A DNA stretch of 64,000 nucleotides from NCBI GenBank assembly GCA_029216955.1, contig JANAVB010015601.1:1-64000 (forward strand), read 5' to 3'. Positions 24,552 to 37,341 of the stretch are shown in pieces. The notes under the pieces are model-generated. The model did not search any database. It saw nothing but the letters and a program-made list of their open reading frames with translations, and had not been told where the DNA came from. This DNA is from Iris pallida (taxonomy: Eukaryota > Streptophyta > Magnoliopsida > Asparagales > Iridaceae). Numbering within the stretch: position 1 is the stretch's first letter; every line of letters starts with the position of its first letter. A program made the translations under genes and the position numbers.

Positions 24552-24915
24552 CATCATGCGCGCTAGCCTGCATTTGTAAACGGGTTCAAGGGGGTCTCTC
24601 GGGTTAGTACTGTGGGAGCCAAGGGCTCGGCCTGTGGGCTCCTACGGCTGCTGGTTCAAATTTCTACCGGGTCCAAACTGCTATGTGGGGAGAAATGCTC
24701 GGGCGGCCTGATCGAGCTCGGCTGGGAAGGGATTTAGTTCGCCGAGAGAGGAGGGCTTGGTTCTGTGGTTAGTTTATAACATAAACATAGGTGCAACCGA
24801 GCTGTTGCTCTCGGTTTGGAGGGCTCGGCCTGGCTTGGTAAGCCCCTCCCCCCCCCCCTCGGGTTGCCTCCAAGTGCTGGCATGGCCTAATATGGATATT
24901 TATCACCATATGAAT

Positions 24916-24918
<3 letters not shown>

Positions 24919-25008
<90 letters not shown>
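24919..25008. repeat. (AT)n microsatellite, D 3' LTR
   Basis: Pure TA run of about 90 bp. Its counterpart in the 5' LTR is 32614-32692, with a different length and an interruption. Confidence 0.95.
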
Positions 25009-25010
<2 letters not shown>

Positions 25011-25383
25011 TATATATATTTATATATATGTAATACACATATGTTATTGATAAATATTTCTTCATATACATATATATCTTATTTCTATTATACAAACATA
25101 TATGTATATATATATATCCCACGTATATTTATACATATCTATCCTTAAAATCACAAAAACCAAAATACTTTAAATAAATATTATAAGTATCAATACTATT
25201 AATATCTATATATAGAAAATCCATTTATGTCTACATATATATAGAATTTAATTTACCATAAATTGACTCAATAATAATAATAATATTATATAATAATAAC
25301 CTTGATGATAAACCAATAATAATAGTAGCAATAAAAATAATAATAATAATGATAATAATAACAAAATTCAATAAAATAATAAT

Positions 25384-25385
<2 letters not shown>

Positions 25386-25443
<58 letters not shown>
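25386..25443. repeat. (AT)n microsatellite, D 3' LTR, second
   Basis: About 58 bp of TA. The counterpart 33076-33167 is about 92 bp, showing independent expansion since insertion. Confidence 0.95.
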
Positions 25444-25445
<2 letters not shown>

Positions 25446-26011
25446 CTTATATGCAGTCTAAAAATCCAAAATGCGCAAAGACACATTTTATACCAATATT
25501 ATTGAATATAAATTAATACTACGTTTATAATATTCAAAATTACGAATATTTAGAAATAGTCATTAAATCATTAAAACGGAATATAACACGCTCATACCAA
25601 ATTCCATCAACACGAATGTCATTGGACGTGCCGCATGACCTACATGGGTTTGGGCTCAGTTCGAGTCCAGTCCGGGCTAAAATGGTATAACCGATTTCCT
25701 AAAATTTAATAATGTAAATAATGAATAAATAAACCATCGGTAAGGGTCAAGTCGTAACTTGGCTTGGTTTTCTTAGTTAGGACATCGCTATGGCTCGGCC
25801 TTCCCTATCAGGGTTAACATACTAATCAACGCACGTCATTGCACTATCCGTGCCACGATTCCTAGTCGTCTTGTACTCCAAAACTCTACTATGGCTAAAA
25901 TCGTCTACCGTAACATTAACTAAATAATTATCTATAAAGTCTAAAATCACCATTCTAATAAAAATAATTAATAATAGAAAATATTCCAAATTTCTGGGAA
26001 GGGCAGCTATA

Positions 26012-29000
26012 AATCTACCCACCTTAAAAATAATTTCGTCCTCGAAATTTTAATTCATAACTATTTCTTAAATTCAACAAGGAAATCTACCATTACCTTA
26101 ATCTCCTCGAATTTAATTCCTCAAAAACAGTTTATACCATCCTCCTAGCCATCTTACAATGTCGAAACTCCGAAGACTTCTACCCACCTTTGGTCACACT
26201 ACTCCCTCAATTCTCATGTCGCTAACTTTATAATCTTCCAACTAACTGCTAAAATAAATTTCTACCCATAGATATCAACTTTATATGGCACCTATAAACC
26301 TCTCCTATCTATCAAGCAATCCAAAGTTTAACCAGCAACAAGCTTACACAGGTAGCTAAGAAATATTGGTAAATTCTAATAGGCATGACCATACGTCGCT
26401 CTGAAATAGGAAGGACAGGGAGATAAGTATGAATAATCGAAGGCAATTGTGAGTTTCAAGAACGGTAGAGGGTATCCAATGATGCAGATAGGAAGAAAGT
26501 CTATGAACCATTGACTTATTTGCTAGAGTAGGCTACTCTAGTCCAGCCACTTGCTACATCGAAGAACCCTTCGCTCTTAGAGAGGCTTGCAATCCATGCA
26601 ATACATCAATTTCGTTCTCGAAATTCTGAACAAGTTTCCAAAATAGGGTGGAATTCAGGAAATCAAGATTGTGATCCTTTCCGTGGTTATTTAAACACAC
26701 GAGTAAGGATTATAATTGCAATACAAGATCGTATCTCGACTTCCAGGTAGATGGAATAATGGTTACAAATGACACCACATTCTAAGAGATAGAGGCTACA
26801 TGATCGGTATAGGGACCTACCTCAAATAGTTCGGTTTTATTTATTCCAAAAATGGTGGTATGAATGGAGGAGTTTTACTGGGTCTTAAAGGGTTTCTTGA
26901 TTGGACATCAATCGTTGGTTGGAAAAATCTTGAATTTCAATCTATATGGACTGGTCAAGATCCCAATGATAACTATTTCTACTATGTTAGGGTAATCTAG
27001 AATAGGTTTCTATCCAAGGATTTGAGCTAGTTGCTAGTCGGGTTGGTTAACTAGGTCCATAAGTCCAAAAATGCGCCTTCAGTGACTTTTGTGTTTAAGT
27101 AACACATGAGGCCTCAATTGGGTGGCACACTAGTGGCATGTGCATAGTAGACTTTGAGTAGCTCACTACCATATATTGGTCGAAGGAATTGAGTTAAGGT
27201 TGAGGCTATAATGGAAGTCGAAAAGCATACGGTTACTATGGTAAGGGTTATAGCTAGTCCCTTTAACCTGTAAGTCGTAGCACAAAAATAGAGTACAAGG
27301 GGATGGATTTGAGTGGGACATGATATACCTAGATGAAGGTGGACTTGTCTAGATCTTGCATATGAAGTTTGTTGGAAGGTAACAGCTGGTCCCGTGCTCC
27401 GAATATTAATGACACGGCCGTAGACACAAAATAGTCTAAGTGGAAAGTGGGAGTCCAAAGGGCACTAATCATCATCCTAATGGAAGTTATTCTAATCACT
27501 CGGTAATCCTCGTATATCCCAAAATTTAGAAGACTTACAGTCTACCCACCTTAGAAGCTAGGACATGGTCTTAGGAATAATGAGGTCAGAAGAATTTTCA
27601 AAGTCCGGTATCGTACCTCGACTCTTGGTAATAAATAATAAGGTACGGTGCAACGAAAAATACGGTAGATATAAATCAAGTCAAGGATCGTTCCTCAATA
27701 AATGGAACATGAGTGTGTACAATTACACACGGTCGATAAAATAGAATGACCTACTCGTCCACCGTATACAAGAGTTATCGATGGGGTAACCAACTCTAGG
27801 GCACATCATATGAAAAAGATTTCTAACAACCAAGTCATGTATTTCTATTTGTGTCGAGTCTGCCGGACTATCGTCACAAGAGTTGTAGTGATCGTGTATT
27901 GCTGTTGACAACTGGTAGATCATAATATGACAGAATATTTAAGCTATGGTATTGGCTAAGCTAGTGACTATGGTGTTCCAACACTAGTTAGGTCTTAATA
28001 ACAAAATTTACATAACTAGAGTAATATTAGTTGGAAACTAATCTCGGGATGGGTGTCTACCATAGTCACGGTAAGTTATTGTCCTTAGCCTTGTCTATTC
28101 ATCTCATGTCTAAACTGTAGGCTTTGGTCGAGGGACGGTTGAGTCAAGGCATAAGGGTTGAAAGTTAAGGCAAGCTTCCAGCAAATAATTAGAGACTCAA
28201 AATATTTGGTTTCTTGAGAATAGATAGTCCTCTAGGTTGGCGTTCTGACTAAGGATAAAATCCTAATTATTCTCAAATTCAGATGGATTGAGAGTCTCCA
28301 TAGTTTGAGGGTCGATGGGAGAACGAGTAACTCAATCACGTGACCGGCCGATGGTAGCTTTACTTGGGTATACAACTATCATAGCCGTGGGTATACTCTG
28401 TATCTCTCTACCATCACGAGCTTTCATCTTTCTAAATCGGTGAAAGACAAAAACAATAAAGAATTCAAGGGAGATGTTACTGAATACAATTTCGTGATTC
28501 AGAGACGAACATATAATTCAAGAGGAATTGTCAATGCAGTCGTGGATGAGACCCTAGAGACATCTATATCTCAATCCACGTAGAATAATTAAATAAAGTG
28601 CGAACCAATGCATCATGGTTGATCAGACCATAATACACTGATTCTGATTAGACAATAAGTTAGTGGGCGTCCCCAATAAACATACGTCTTGAATCAAGCT
28701 CGATAAAGAGTAAGCTTGCAAAACTAGGCTGTGATAGCAACATTGGTGAAAATAGTCAAAACACAAGTATGCGAGATTTCCGAAAGAAGGCACAAGTAGT
28801 TCGAGTTTTGTGAGAATCAAAACCTTACCCGGTGTTCTTGCTTATACAGTCATCCTACTATCTTCTTATCCATAATGCCTTGGCGACTAATAGGTTATGA
28901 ACCTCTAAACTCTATATTCTAGGTAAACCTATTGGCGCCAAACAATATCCTCGTCGATAGGCCATAAGGACCACGGAATGCTAGATCGGGAGACACGCTA

Positions 29001-30102
29001 CCCAATCTCACAGAACTTCTACTACTATTGGCTTCGGATCTTATAGAACATACAGGGCACTGTCCTATCCTCCATGGTATCCCAAACTTGTATTCATGTT
29101 TGAATTCATTTCACCGCGGATTACGCCTCACCCGTATACTCTGGCTGTGGTAAACCCTTGGTTTCGTAACTCAACATGATACAAAATCGGACACCTCTTA
29201 ACTCTACCCAATATTGGCTCAAGGGTATCAACGATCAAGAGAGGACCACTAGCCATAGTTTTGGCAATAACCCATCACCTATATTTTCTTAAACTAATTT
29301 TCACCTCTAGGGGTTGTGTCTCGCCAGTGCGCTGCTGGCTGCAGTGAATCCCTCGTCTCCAAAATTTAAATAAATGGCGACAGTGCGCTGCTGTCCTGCC
29401 AGTATGAGTTAACTAACATTCTTGTAACTATATCTGTCAATCTTCATGGGCTTCTATAGATTCAAACAAGTTGACTATGAAATAAAACATAAATATTTGT
29501 CCTATCAGTCACAATCTTTAAAATAACAGATTGTACAGGGAGGAAAAAACTGAAGACAAAGAACTACAAATATTCTGGTATCTCTTTCATGTGTATTCGA
29601 ACTATGGAAGAAATTTTTTGAATCAATCTACCTCGAGATTTGCATTTGAATAACCGAATCAGGAATTATAAACTATTTCCTTACGACAAAATAGGATTTT
29701 AAATGGGCAATCCATACTAAGATATGGTGACGATATCCAAGGAGGCAAGAGAATGAATTGAATAATCTATCAAGGCTAGATCATTAATTCTATGAAGCCC
29801 TGCCTTACCAAGGGAATAAACTATCCAAATTGGATTACATCGTCGTATCAAGAGATAATAATGTACCTATGGGATCTGATAAACTATCAAAATTAATAAC
29901 TCCTTATCTACATTGCATGGCCTAGACTACCCATTGGTAATTTTGTATAAGGGACTCCTAGTCATTCTCGTAAATTAAATTAATTTCTAATTCGTGAATG
30001 AGCATTTCTAGTCGCAGGCTCGCAATAGTACAACTATCTTAAGTACTATCACGAGTTCGCATGATTTGCGAAGACAGACCTGCATGGGCCACCACAAAAA
30101 CT
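26012..30102 (-). other. Element D internal region, no coding content seen
   Basis: 4.1 kb between the LTRs. The 3' end holds the standard polypurine tail (26012-26050; TTTCGAGGACGAAATTATT on the minus strand). No Gag, protease, RT, RNase H or integrase motif was seen in any frame; the longest frame (27114-27458, minus, 114 codons) matches nothing I know. The stretch 28440-29100 resembles the A internal region at 33780-34090 and 35141-35400. A short GC-richer patch at about 29316-29400 repeats CAGTGCGCTGCTG twice. Confidence 0.75.
30077..30094 (-). other. Primer-binding site of D (tRNA-Ile type)
   Basis: Minus strand TGGTGGCCCATGCAGGTC, 8 nt after the LTR end at 30103. Identical to the sites of A, C and G. 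Confidence 0.88.
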
Positions 30103-30584
30103 TGTCACGACCCGCATCCATTTTTTTTTAAACGGATACGAGACGTGTCCAAGCCAGCCTACGCCGCAGTGTCGGCGGTAGAACGCTGTCACGGCCATGA
30201 AGATCAAAATCACAAATAATCCAATGTTCATTCACAGAAACTAATTTAACTTACAATGATCACAAGTTTTACATTTGTAGAAGAATATAAACTTGTACAA
30301 TTCAATGAATGACTACAACTCAACTATCTAGCTAGTCTCTAGGCTTTGTCCGTAAGTATTCCCGTCACTCCCCAAGCTAAGTGAATCCGCGGCTAACCTG
30401 AAAATGTTGGTTTCCAGTCAGGAATGGAACGAGCACAATTCACTGAATGCAATCTCAATAAAGAAAATGACTATAAAACAAAGGTTAGACATCAATCATG
30501 AGTTTTGAAAATAAACAGTAAAGCCGTAAGAATAGACAGAAAATCAATAATAAATAAATAGACACATATACTTTCCCCACTGTT

Positions 30585-30917
30585 AGAAGTACCTTTGATA
30601 TATGATCGGTCTCGGGACAATTATACGACACGATCTACACGGTCTAAAGTTACACGGTCTACAGTTACACGGTCTACAGTTACACGGTCTACAGAAAATA
30701 TTGCAATAAAGAAACACTGTCTACAAAATAATAATCATGATCTACACAATTTAAATGCAGTAATAATCACGGTCTACACTGTCTACTTTGCAATAAATAA
30801 ATCACTGTCTACACTGTCTACAAGAAATAAATAAATCACTGTCTACACGGTCTACAAGAAATAAATACAACACGGTCTACACGGTCTAAGGTCAGATCAC
30901 ACATCGTTGGTACTTCT
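30585..30917. repeat. Inverted-repeat-bounded ACGGTCTAC array (D 5' LTR)
   Basis: Second copy of the module, arms 30585-30607 and 30895-30917. It has one extra GTTACACGGTCTACA unit near the left and one fewer at the right end, so the array changes by whole units. Confidence 0.75.
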
Positions 30918-32211
30918 CATTCCCGACTCAACAATTTATAATAGAAAATAATCACATAACCAATGGCCAATCAATAAAATATAGTAAAAATCAATATCGA
31001 AATGCAGACAATAAACTGTACTCGCCTGTGGTCCTTTGCTGGTGAAACCGACAATCTGAACTACTCAATGTGCCACTATAGTCAAAACCCGTACAACAGG
31101 CCCCGGAAGCTGAAATAAACAATACCAATAATCTCAGAATAGTCCAATTAGCTAGGATTGCCTGTCCTTACGTCCAATTCTGGACACAGGGGCAAAACGG
31201 TAATTTCGGGTCAAAACGATGTCCGCTATTGGACCCGCTTTGCACCGAAAAACGTGCCAGAGTCAACAGTCTCTAAAGTCGTTAAACTATATGTCTTCGG
31301 ATCCAGTTTTTCGATACGAACCCAACCGTATGTCCAGAGTTGGATTCCGGCGGGCCGTGCACAAAATCGCCCGTTGAGTGGAACCGTGGGGACCGTAAAA
31401 CGGTAATTTTATCAACTGTCTCAGAATCGGACCAAACTTGGCATACAGGACCAAAAAAATGATACGGTCCTGTTGGTGCAAGTTTTGTCTCGATCTGACG
31501 AGAGTGCACAAAGTAATTGAGAAATTTGCAAAGTACACGATACGGGAAATTTCGACGGATACGTATCAAATTCGTCGCGCACACGCGTCCAATTTAAATT
31601 CCGTCAAAGCCCACACGATCACGAAACCATTACGCAGCTTTCGATGCTTTCGGTTCGCGACCACGTCGTCCGGATTGGCGTGACGCACGTCGTGTGGATG
31701 AATTTCAATATTTTGAAAACAGATTTTTGGGAAACTTTGGGATTCGATTTCTCGACAAGTAGTCGATGAATTCAAATTCCGCAAGAAGGGTGATGAAGAC
31801 CTATATGTTGTCTAAAAGTCTCTTCAAATAGTTTTTCTAATATGGGACTGGATTGATCGAAAATGATCCTCGAAGGTGGGTGATTGGACTGCTTTCGGTC
31901 CTGTTTTAGAACAGGTTTTTCGTCGATTTTTCGACTCAGTTTGTGATGCGTGTGGTGCAAGGTATATCGTGCTAATCGAATCGAAATGGAGGGGGTTAGG
32001 TTGGGTATTTACCTGAGCAATTTGTTCGTGAAACGAACGATCGAGGCGGGAGATACGTCGGCTCGAAGTTGGGGTCGGCAGTGGCTGTTGCTGCCATCTC
32101 TTTCAGTGGTTCGCGCGCTCGGCCACGCTGTCGGCGACCGGCGACGACCCAGGGCCGCACGCACGCGGGGGTGCACCCTCGTGTGGGGGCCTGCGGGGCA
32201 CTGGATTTGGG

Positions 32212-32251
32212 TTAGGGTTTTGCGTTCTCTCGACTACTCTCGATATATAAA
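32212..32251 (-). promoter_or_regulatory. D 5' LTR promoter: TATA box and telo-box
   Basis: TATA at 32251-32244 and AAACCCTAA at 32220-32212 on the minus strand. As the 5' LTR, this would be the copy that drives the genomic RNA of D. Confidence 0.55.
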
Positions 32252-32610
32252 CATCATGCGCGCTAGACTGCGTTTGTAAACGGGTTCAGGGGGGTCTCTC
32301 GGGTTAGTACTGTGGGAGCCAAGGGCTCGGCCTGTGGGCTCCTACGGCTGCTGGTTCAAATTGCTACCGGGGCTAAACTGCTATGTGGGGAGAAATGCTC
32401 GGACGGCCTGGTCGAGTTCGGCTGGGAAGGGATTTAGTTCGCCGAGAGAGGAGGGCTTGGTTCTGTGGTTAGTTTATAACATAAACATAGGTGCAACCGA
32501 GCTGTTGCTCTCGGTTTGGAGGGCTCGGCCTGGCTTGGTAAGCCCCCCCCCCCTCGGGTTGCCTCCAAGTGCTGGCATGGCCTAATATGGATATTTATCA
32601 CCACATGAAT

Positions 32611-32613
<3 letters not shown>

Positions 32614-32687
<74 letters not shown>

Positions 32688-32692
32688 ATATC
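32614..32692. repeat. (AT)n microsatellite, D 5' LTR
   Basis: TA run with one TT interruption, counterpart of 24919-25008. Confidence 0.93.
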
Positions 32693-33073
32693 ACTATATA
32701 TATTTATATATATATAATACACATATGTTATTGATAAATATTTCTTCATATACATATATATCTTATTTCTATTATACAAACATATATGTATATATATATA
32801 TATCCCACGTATATTTATACATATCTATCCTTAAAATCACAAAAACCAAAAATACTTTAAATAAATATTATAAGTATCAATACTATTAATATCTATATAT
32901 AGAAAATCCATTTATGTCTACATATATATAGAATTTAATTTACCATAAATTGACTCAATAATAATATTATTATTATTATATAATAATAACCTTGATGATA
33001 AACCAATAATAATAGTAGCAATAAAAAAAATAATAATAATAATAATAATAACAAAATTCAATAAAATAATAAT

Positions 33074-33075
<2 letters not shown>

Positions 33076-33167
<92 letters not shown>
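33076..33167. repeat. (AT)n microsatellite, D 5' LTR, second
   Basis: About 92 bp of TA, counterpart of the shorter 25386-25443. Confidence 0.95.
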
Positions 33168-33169
<2 letters not shown>

Positions 33170-33735
33170 CTTATATGCAGTCTAAAAATCCAAAATGCGC
33201 AAAGACACATTTTATACCAATATTATTGAATATAAATTAATACTACGTTTATAATATTCAAAATTACGAATATTTAGAAATAGTCATTAAATCATTAAAA
33301 CGGAATATAACACGCTCATACCAAATTCCATCAACACGAATGTCATTGGACGTGCCGCATGACCTACATGGGCTTGGGCTCAGTTCGAGTCCAGTCCGGG
33401 CTAAAATGGTATAACCGATTTTCTAAAATTTAATAATGTAAATAATGAATAAATAAACCATCGGTAAGGGTCAAGTCGTAACTTGGCTTGGTTTTCTTAG
33501 TTAGGACATCGCTATGGCTCGGCCTTCCCTATCAGGGTTAACACACTAATCAAAGCACGTCATTGCACTATCCGTGCCACGATTCCTAGTCGTCTTGTAC
33601 TCCAAAACTCTACTATGGCTAAAATCATCTACCGTAACATTAACTAAATAATTATCTATAAAGTCTAAAATCACCATTCTAATAAAAATAATTAATAATA
33701 GAAAATATTCCAAATTTCTGGGGAGGGCAGCTACA

Positions 33736-34559
33736 CCTTCATCCTCCTAAAATAGGTGAGGGCGAAGCAATATAGAGTTTGAAGGAGGTGTTATCGAATA
33801 CGAATACGTGATTCAAGGACGACCAAAAAAAAATTTCAAAAGGAGTTGCCAAGGCAGTCGCGGATGGAATTCTAGAGGACAAGTTTAACTATGTCCCCAT
33901 CCACGTAGAACGATAGATAAAAGCGAACCAAAGTGCACTTGGTTGATCAGACTATCATGCACCGGTTCTGATAGACAATATGTTAGTGGGGTACCTCCAT
34001 TAACATATATGTCACGAACAAGCTTGGTAAAAGGCTAAGCTTGCAAAAACTAGGCTACATTAGCATCATTAGTCTAGATAGTAAAAATATAGGCACGATA
34101 ATGAATGAATAAAAATAATATGAATAGTCTAAGAGTCATAAGGATCTAGGTCTTATTTATTCCTATACCATCATTCTACGGTTTTATTGACCAAGGCTTG
34201 GTTGACCAAATGGGTTAACTTCCTCTAGTCTCTATGGTATAGATAATACCATTTGTATTCCCTTAATGGTCAAGGGTGTGTGGGGTATTCTACCCAACTT
34301 AAAGAATTAAGCTAAGGGTGTTTGGGACATCTAACTAGTAGGGTCAATCTCTAGCAAGCACGAAGGGATGATAAGAATAATGATAGGAGGAATCAAGCAA
34401 GATGCTATCGATGAGTCGGTCGAATATGGAATTGAGGAAAAAGGTCAAGTATGTGGATGAGATCCTAGACTTCTAATCCTATTCGCAGGCTTGTTTGGTA
34501 CGGTAAAGTAACCAAACAATTTATCTTGACCTGCATGGGCCACCACAAAAACATGTAAC
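33736..34559 (-). other. Element A internal region: first leader copy
   Basis: From about 33838 this stretch is a direct duplicate of 35141-35862 (constant offset 1,303 bp), including an intact primer site and the first six LTR bases TGTAAC. The 33736-33837 part is unique. No protein is encoded. A polypurine-like TTAAGTTGGGTAGAATA (minus) lies at about 34290. Confidence 0.8.
34528..34545 (-). other. Second, internal primer-binding site in A
   Basis: Perfect copy of the tRNA-Ile-type 18-mer, followed on the + strand by the spacer and TGTAAC, then by 14 bp of unknown origin and the captured LINE fragment. It is part of the duplicated leader and not beside a real LTR. Confidence 0.85.
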
Positions 34560-34573
34560 AGCCATGATTCAAT

Positions 34574-35118
34574 ATTCGAGCAGACGCCCTGGCCAGTATT
34601 TACCAAGCACCAGTGGCCAGGATGCAACAGCCATCGACGCTGGGCTCATTAGTACGAGTAGCTACTTTGGTGCTCTGGCAAAAATAGTAGGAGAGGTCTA
34701 CATACATCCGACCGAGGATACAGTTGAGCAAGGCTATGACAGTACCACCAAGGTAGACGGTAAGGAAGCAGCCACCTCCAAAAAATCTAAAAAAGAAGCA
34801 CAAAAGAGGCAACGGCTATGACCACTAGATCAGCCGCAAAACTCACCAAAACCACCCACAAGCAAACAGAATGCTTAACATCCTTTCTTGGAATATTAGG
34901 GGCCTCGCGAACAAACCTACCTTGAGAAGATTAAACTATCTCAAGAAAATTCACAAAATTGACATCTTAGTGATTATTGAACCTAAAATACCACAGAAGA
35001 AACTCAAGTCTATTCAGATGCAATTAGGCTTTCACTCTGTGATAGCGGGCTGCCACGACATTTGGATCCTCTTCGCAGTCGAAGTGAAGCTCAGCATCAT
35101 CCGCAACTCGAGACAGGC
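34574..35118 (+). pseudogene. Captured LINE fragment (ORF1 end to ORF2 endonuclease start)
   Basis: 545 bp colinear and without indels to 3238-3782 (offset 31,336), with about 7 substitutions, nearly all transitions. It covers the ORF1 tail (ending TGA at 34819-34821) and the start of ORF2 (ATG 34871, LSWNIRGL). It lies antisense to element A. On the left it is joined to the duplicated LTR edge and primer site. On the right it joins a second partial primer site (ATGGGCCACCAC from 35119) sharing the bases GC with the LINE. After that the open frame continues into leader sequence by chance. Confidence 0.9.
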
Positions 35119-35830
35119 ATGGGCCACCACAAAAAATTTTAAAAGGAGTTGCCAAGGCAGTCGTGGATGGGATTCTAGAGGACAAGTTTAACTATGTCCC
35201 CATCCACGTAGAACGATAGATAAAAGCGAACCAAAGTGCACTTGGTTGATCAGACTATCATGCACTGGTTCTGATAGACAATATGTTAGTGGGGTACCTC
35301 CATTAAAATATATGTCACGAACAAGCTTGGTAAAAGGCTAAGCTTGCAAAAACTAGGCTACATTAGCATCATTAGTCTAGATAGTAAAAATATAGGCACG
35401 ATAATAGATGAATAAAAATAATATGAATAGTCTAAGAGTCATAAGGATCTAGGTCTTATTTATTCCTATACCATTATTCTACGGTTTTATTGACCAAGGC
35501 TTGGTTGACCAAATGGGTTAACTTCCTCTAGTCTCTATGGTATAGATAATACCATTTGTATTCCCTTAATGGTCAAGGGTGTGTGGGGTATTCTACCCAA
35601 CTTAAAGAATTAAGCTAAGGGTGTTTGGGACATCTAACTAGTAGGGTCAATCTCTAGCAAGCACGAAGGGATGATAAGAATAATGATAGGAGGAATCAAG
35701 CAAGATGCTATCGATGAGTCGGTCGAATATGGAATTGAGGAAAAAGGTCAAGTATGTGGATGAGATCCTAGACTTCTAATCCTATTCGCAGGCTTGTTTG
35801 GTACGGTAAAGTAACCAAACAATTTATCTT
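35119..35830 (-). other. Element A leader, second copy
   Basis: The genuine leader next to the 5' LTR, read from 35830 downwards. The first 50 nt (35830-35781) resemble the leaders of C (44906-44857) and G (59991-60040). The part from 35141 is duplicated at 33838. It begins at the LINE junction with a partial primer site (35119-35130). No coding content. Confidence 0.8.
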
Positions 35831-35848
35831 GACCTGCATGGGCCACCA
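35831..35848 (-). other. Primer-binding site of A (tRNA-Ile type)
   Basis: Minus strand TGGTGGCCCATGCAGGTC, 8 nt from the LTR edge at 35857. Confidence 0.9.
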
Positions 35849-35856
35849 CAAAAACA

Positions 35857-37341
35857 TGTAACGCCCCAGTCCCAAAATACGTAGGACTAGGAACGTAGAC
35901 ATGCCAGCCGTATAATAAATATACGTAAGCTGTAAAATGCAGTAGAACCATAACTAATCTCATCCACGCAAAATAAATGAATAAAAGATATCTTATAATC
36001 AACTATGAAATTGTCATTTGGTAAATGTAGTTGGGCGGAGATAAATCTACTACCAACTATGAAAAGAATACATAACAAAGAAAGATTTTGGCGAGCGAAG
36101 CGAAGACGATCCAAGTGCAATCATCCTCGAAGAAATAGCGATGAACACGGATAGAGCTAAAGCACCTGCGAAATACAATAGCACACACCTGGCGAGATAA
36201 CCAGGTCCTCAGAGGGACGTAACAAGACACATAATATCATGCCATATAAACTGATTAAATATTACTCAAATAAATAAGTCAATTGAATTATAACATGGTC
36301 CAATACACACCTATTGAACGAGCTTACCATCCCCCCAACCAAATAAGGACAGGAGATGGTAAACTAATTCACGGTGACGTATCTTCCCATGCCATGAATC
36401 TAATATGGTATCCGGACCCCAACAAGGTTCAATACCTTCTCATCGAAGTAGTAAGTCACACATACAACCAAACAAGGACAAGATGTGACGAACTAATCCG
36501 CGACAAGTTATTGTTCCAAGCCACGGTCAGATACAAGTACCCAAACCAAAATTACTCGTACCTAACGGATAAAGGTGCCTAACCGTTCTAAGTGAAATAT
36601 AGTTAAGAACAATCCTTCCTACGCATGGGCCCTGGCTAAATAGGATCGGCATAGTCCCTCCCTTGGGGCACCAGAGGTCCCATCAGTAAGGGCATAACGT
36701 TCCGCAGAACGCCAGTGGCCGTCAGTAATCATGGGTCATCAACCCCGTATCTCCAGCGGAGAGTTCGGGTCACAAGGGAAGTGCATCGAAGCCCATACGC
36801 TAAGGAATTATCCTCCTCGCCTAATGCCTACTATGTTGTATCCACAACATTAACCTCTATAACTGCTAAGTCAACTAGCATGCAATTCTATTAGCGGTTA
36901 TTCCTATCGCACGGCTTGTACGTACTGGTGGCCAGCCAATCACGCACTTCCGTATTCTACATGCGACACACAACTTCGTGGTACAACGTGTCAAGGCCAT
37001 AAATGCAACACACAAAGGTGGTCCCTTAAATCTAGGTTTAATGTATAAGAAAAAATAATATATAGCAGGAAATATAAATGAACAGTAAGTTCTAACAGGT
37101 TATGCCATGTATCACAGTTTATTTTGCATAAAGAAAATAAATAATGCATAAAATATGAGCTAAAATAAATAAACAGCAAATGGCAAGGTATCTTGCCTGG
37201 TAGTACGCCTAGTGTGCTGCAATGATCACCGGGGCATGAACTGCAACTTCGATGTAACAACTACACAATGAGACCTCTGGTGGTGGCACGGACAGTTCCA
37301 TTGGGTCCAGAATGGTCAACTTGGTTAGGATGGACATAAAG
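35857..37341 (-). repeat. 5' LTR of element A, U5-side part
   Basis: + strand starts TGTAACGCCCCAGTCCC and matches 17978-19457. It is broken off at GACATAAAG by element C; the rest of the LTR is at 48076-50746. Forty bases present in the intact LTR (19458-19497) are missing across the break. Confidence 0.93.

Larger units (their letters stand above)
22409..26011 (-). repeat. 3' LTR of element D
   Basis: 3,603 bp. The + strand begins TGTCACGACCCGCACCC and ends GGGCAGCTATA (TACA in the partner). It holds a U5 stem-loop (22469-22484), a foldback module with 9-bp repeats (22892-23218), a promoter (24512-24551) and two AT microsatellites. The many short open frames between 23459 and 24450 are conserved only as part of the LTR and differ in length between copies. 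Confidence 0.94.
22409..33735 (-). mobile_element. Element D, non-autonomous LARD-like LTR element
   Basis: An 11.3-kb minus-strand element with two 3.6-kb LTRs (22409-26011, 30103-33735), primer site 30077-30094, and an internal region of 4.1 kb without gag or pol. The target duplication CCTTC is perfect (22404-22408 and 33736-33740), in the internal region of A. The two LTRs differ by only about 1-2 substitutions per 100 bp by eye, plus microsatellite length, so it is one of the younger insertions. Part of its internal region is homologous to the A and G internal regions although its LTR is different. Confidence 0.94.
30103..33735 (-). repeat. 5' LTR of element D
   Basis: 3,633 bp, TGTCACGACCC...GCAGCTACA on the + strand, partner of 22409-26011. 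U5 stem-loop at 30162-30177; foldback repeat module 30585-30917; promoter 32212-32251; AT tracts 32614-32692 and 33076-33167. Confidence 0.94.

Noticed and set aside
27114..27458. 114-codon minus-strand frame in D internal region
   Set aside because: No recognisable motif, no second copy, AT-rich background; probably chance.
35831..35848. tRNA-Ile gene fragment
   Set aside because: Only 18 bases match, always at a fixed distance from an LTR edge, so these are primer-binding sites.
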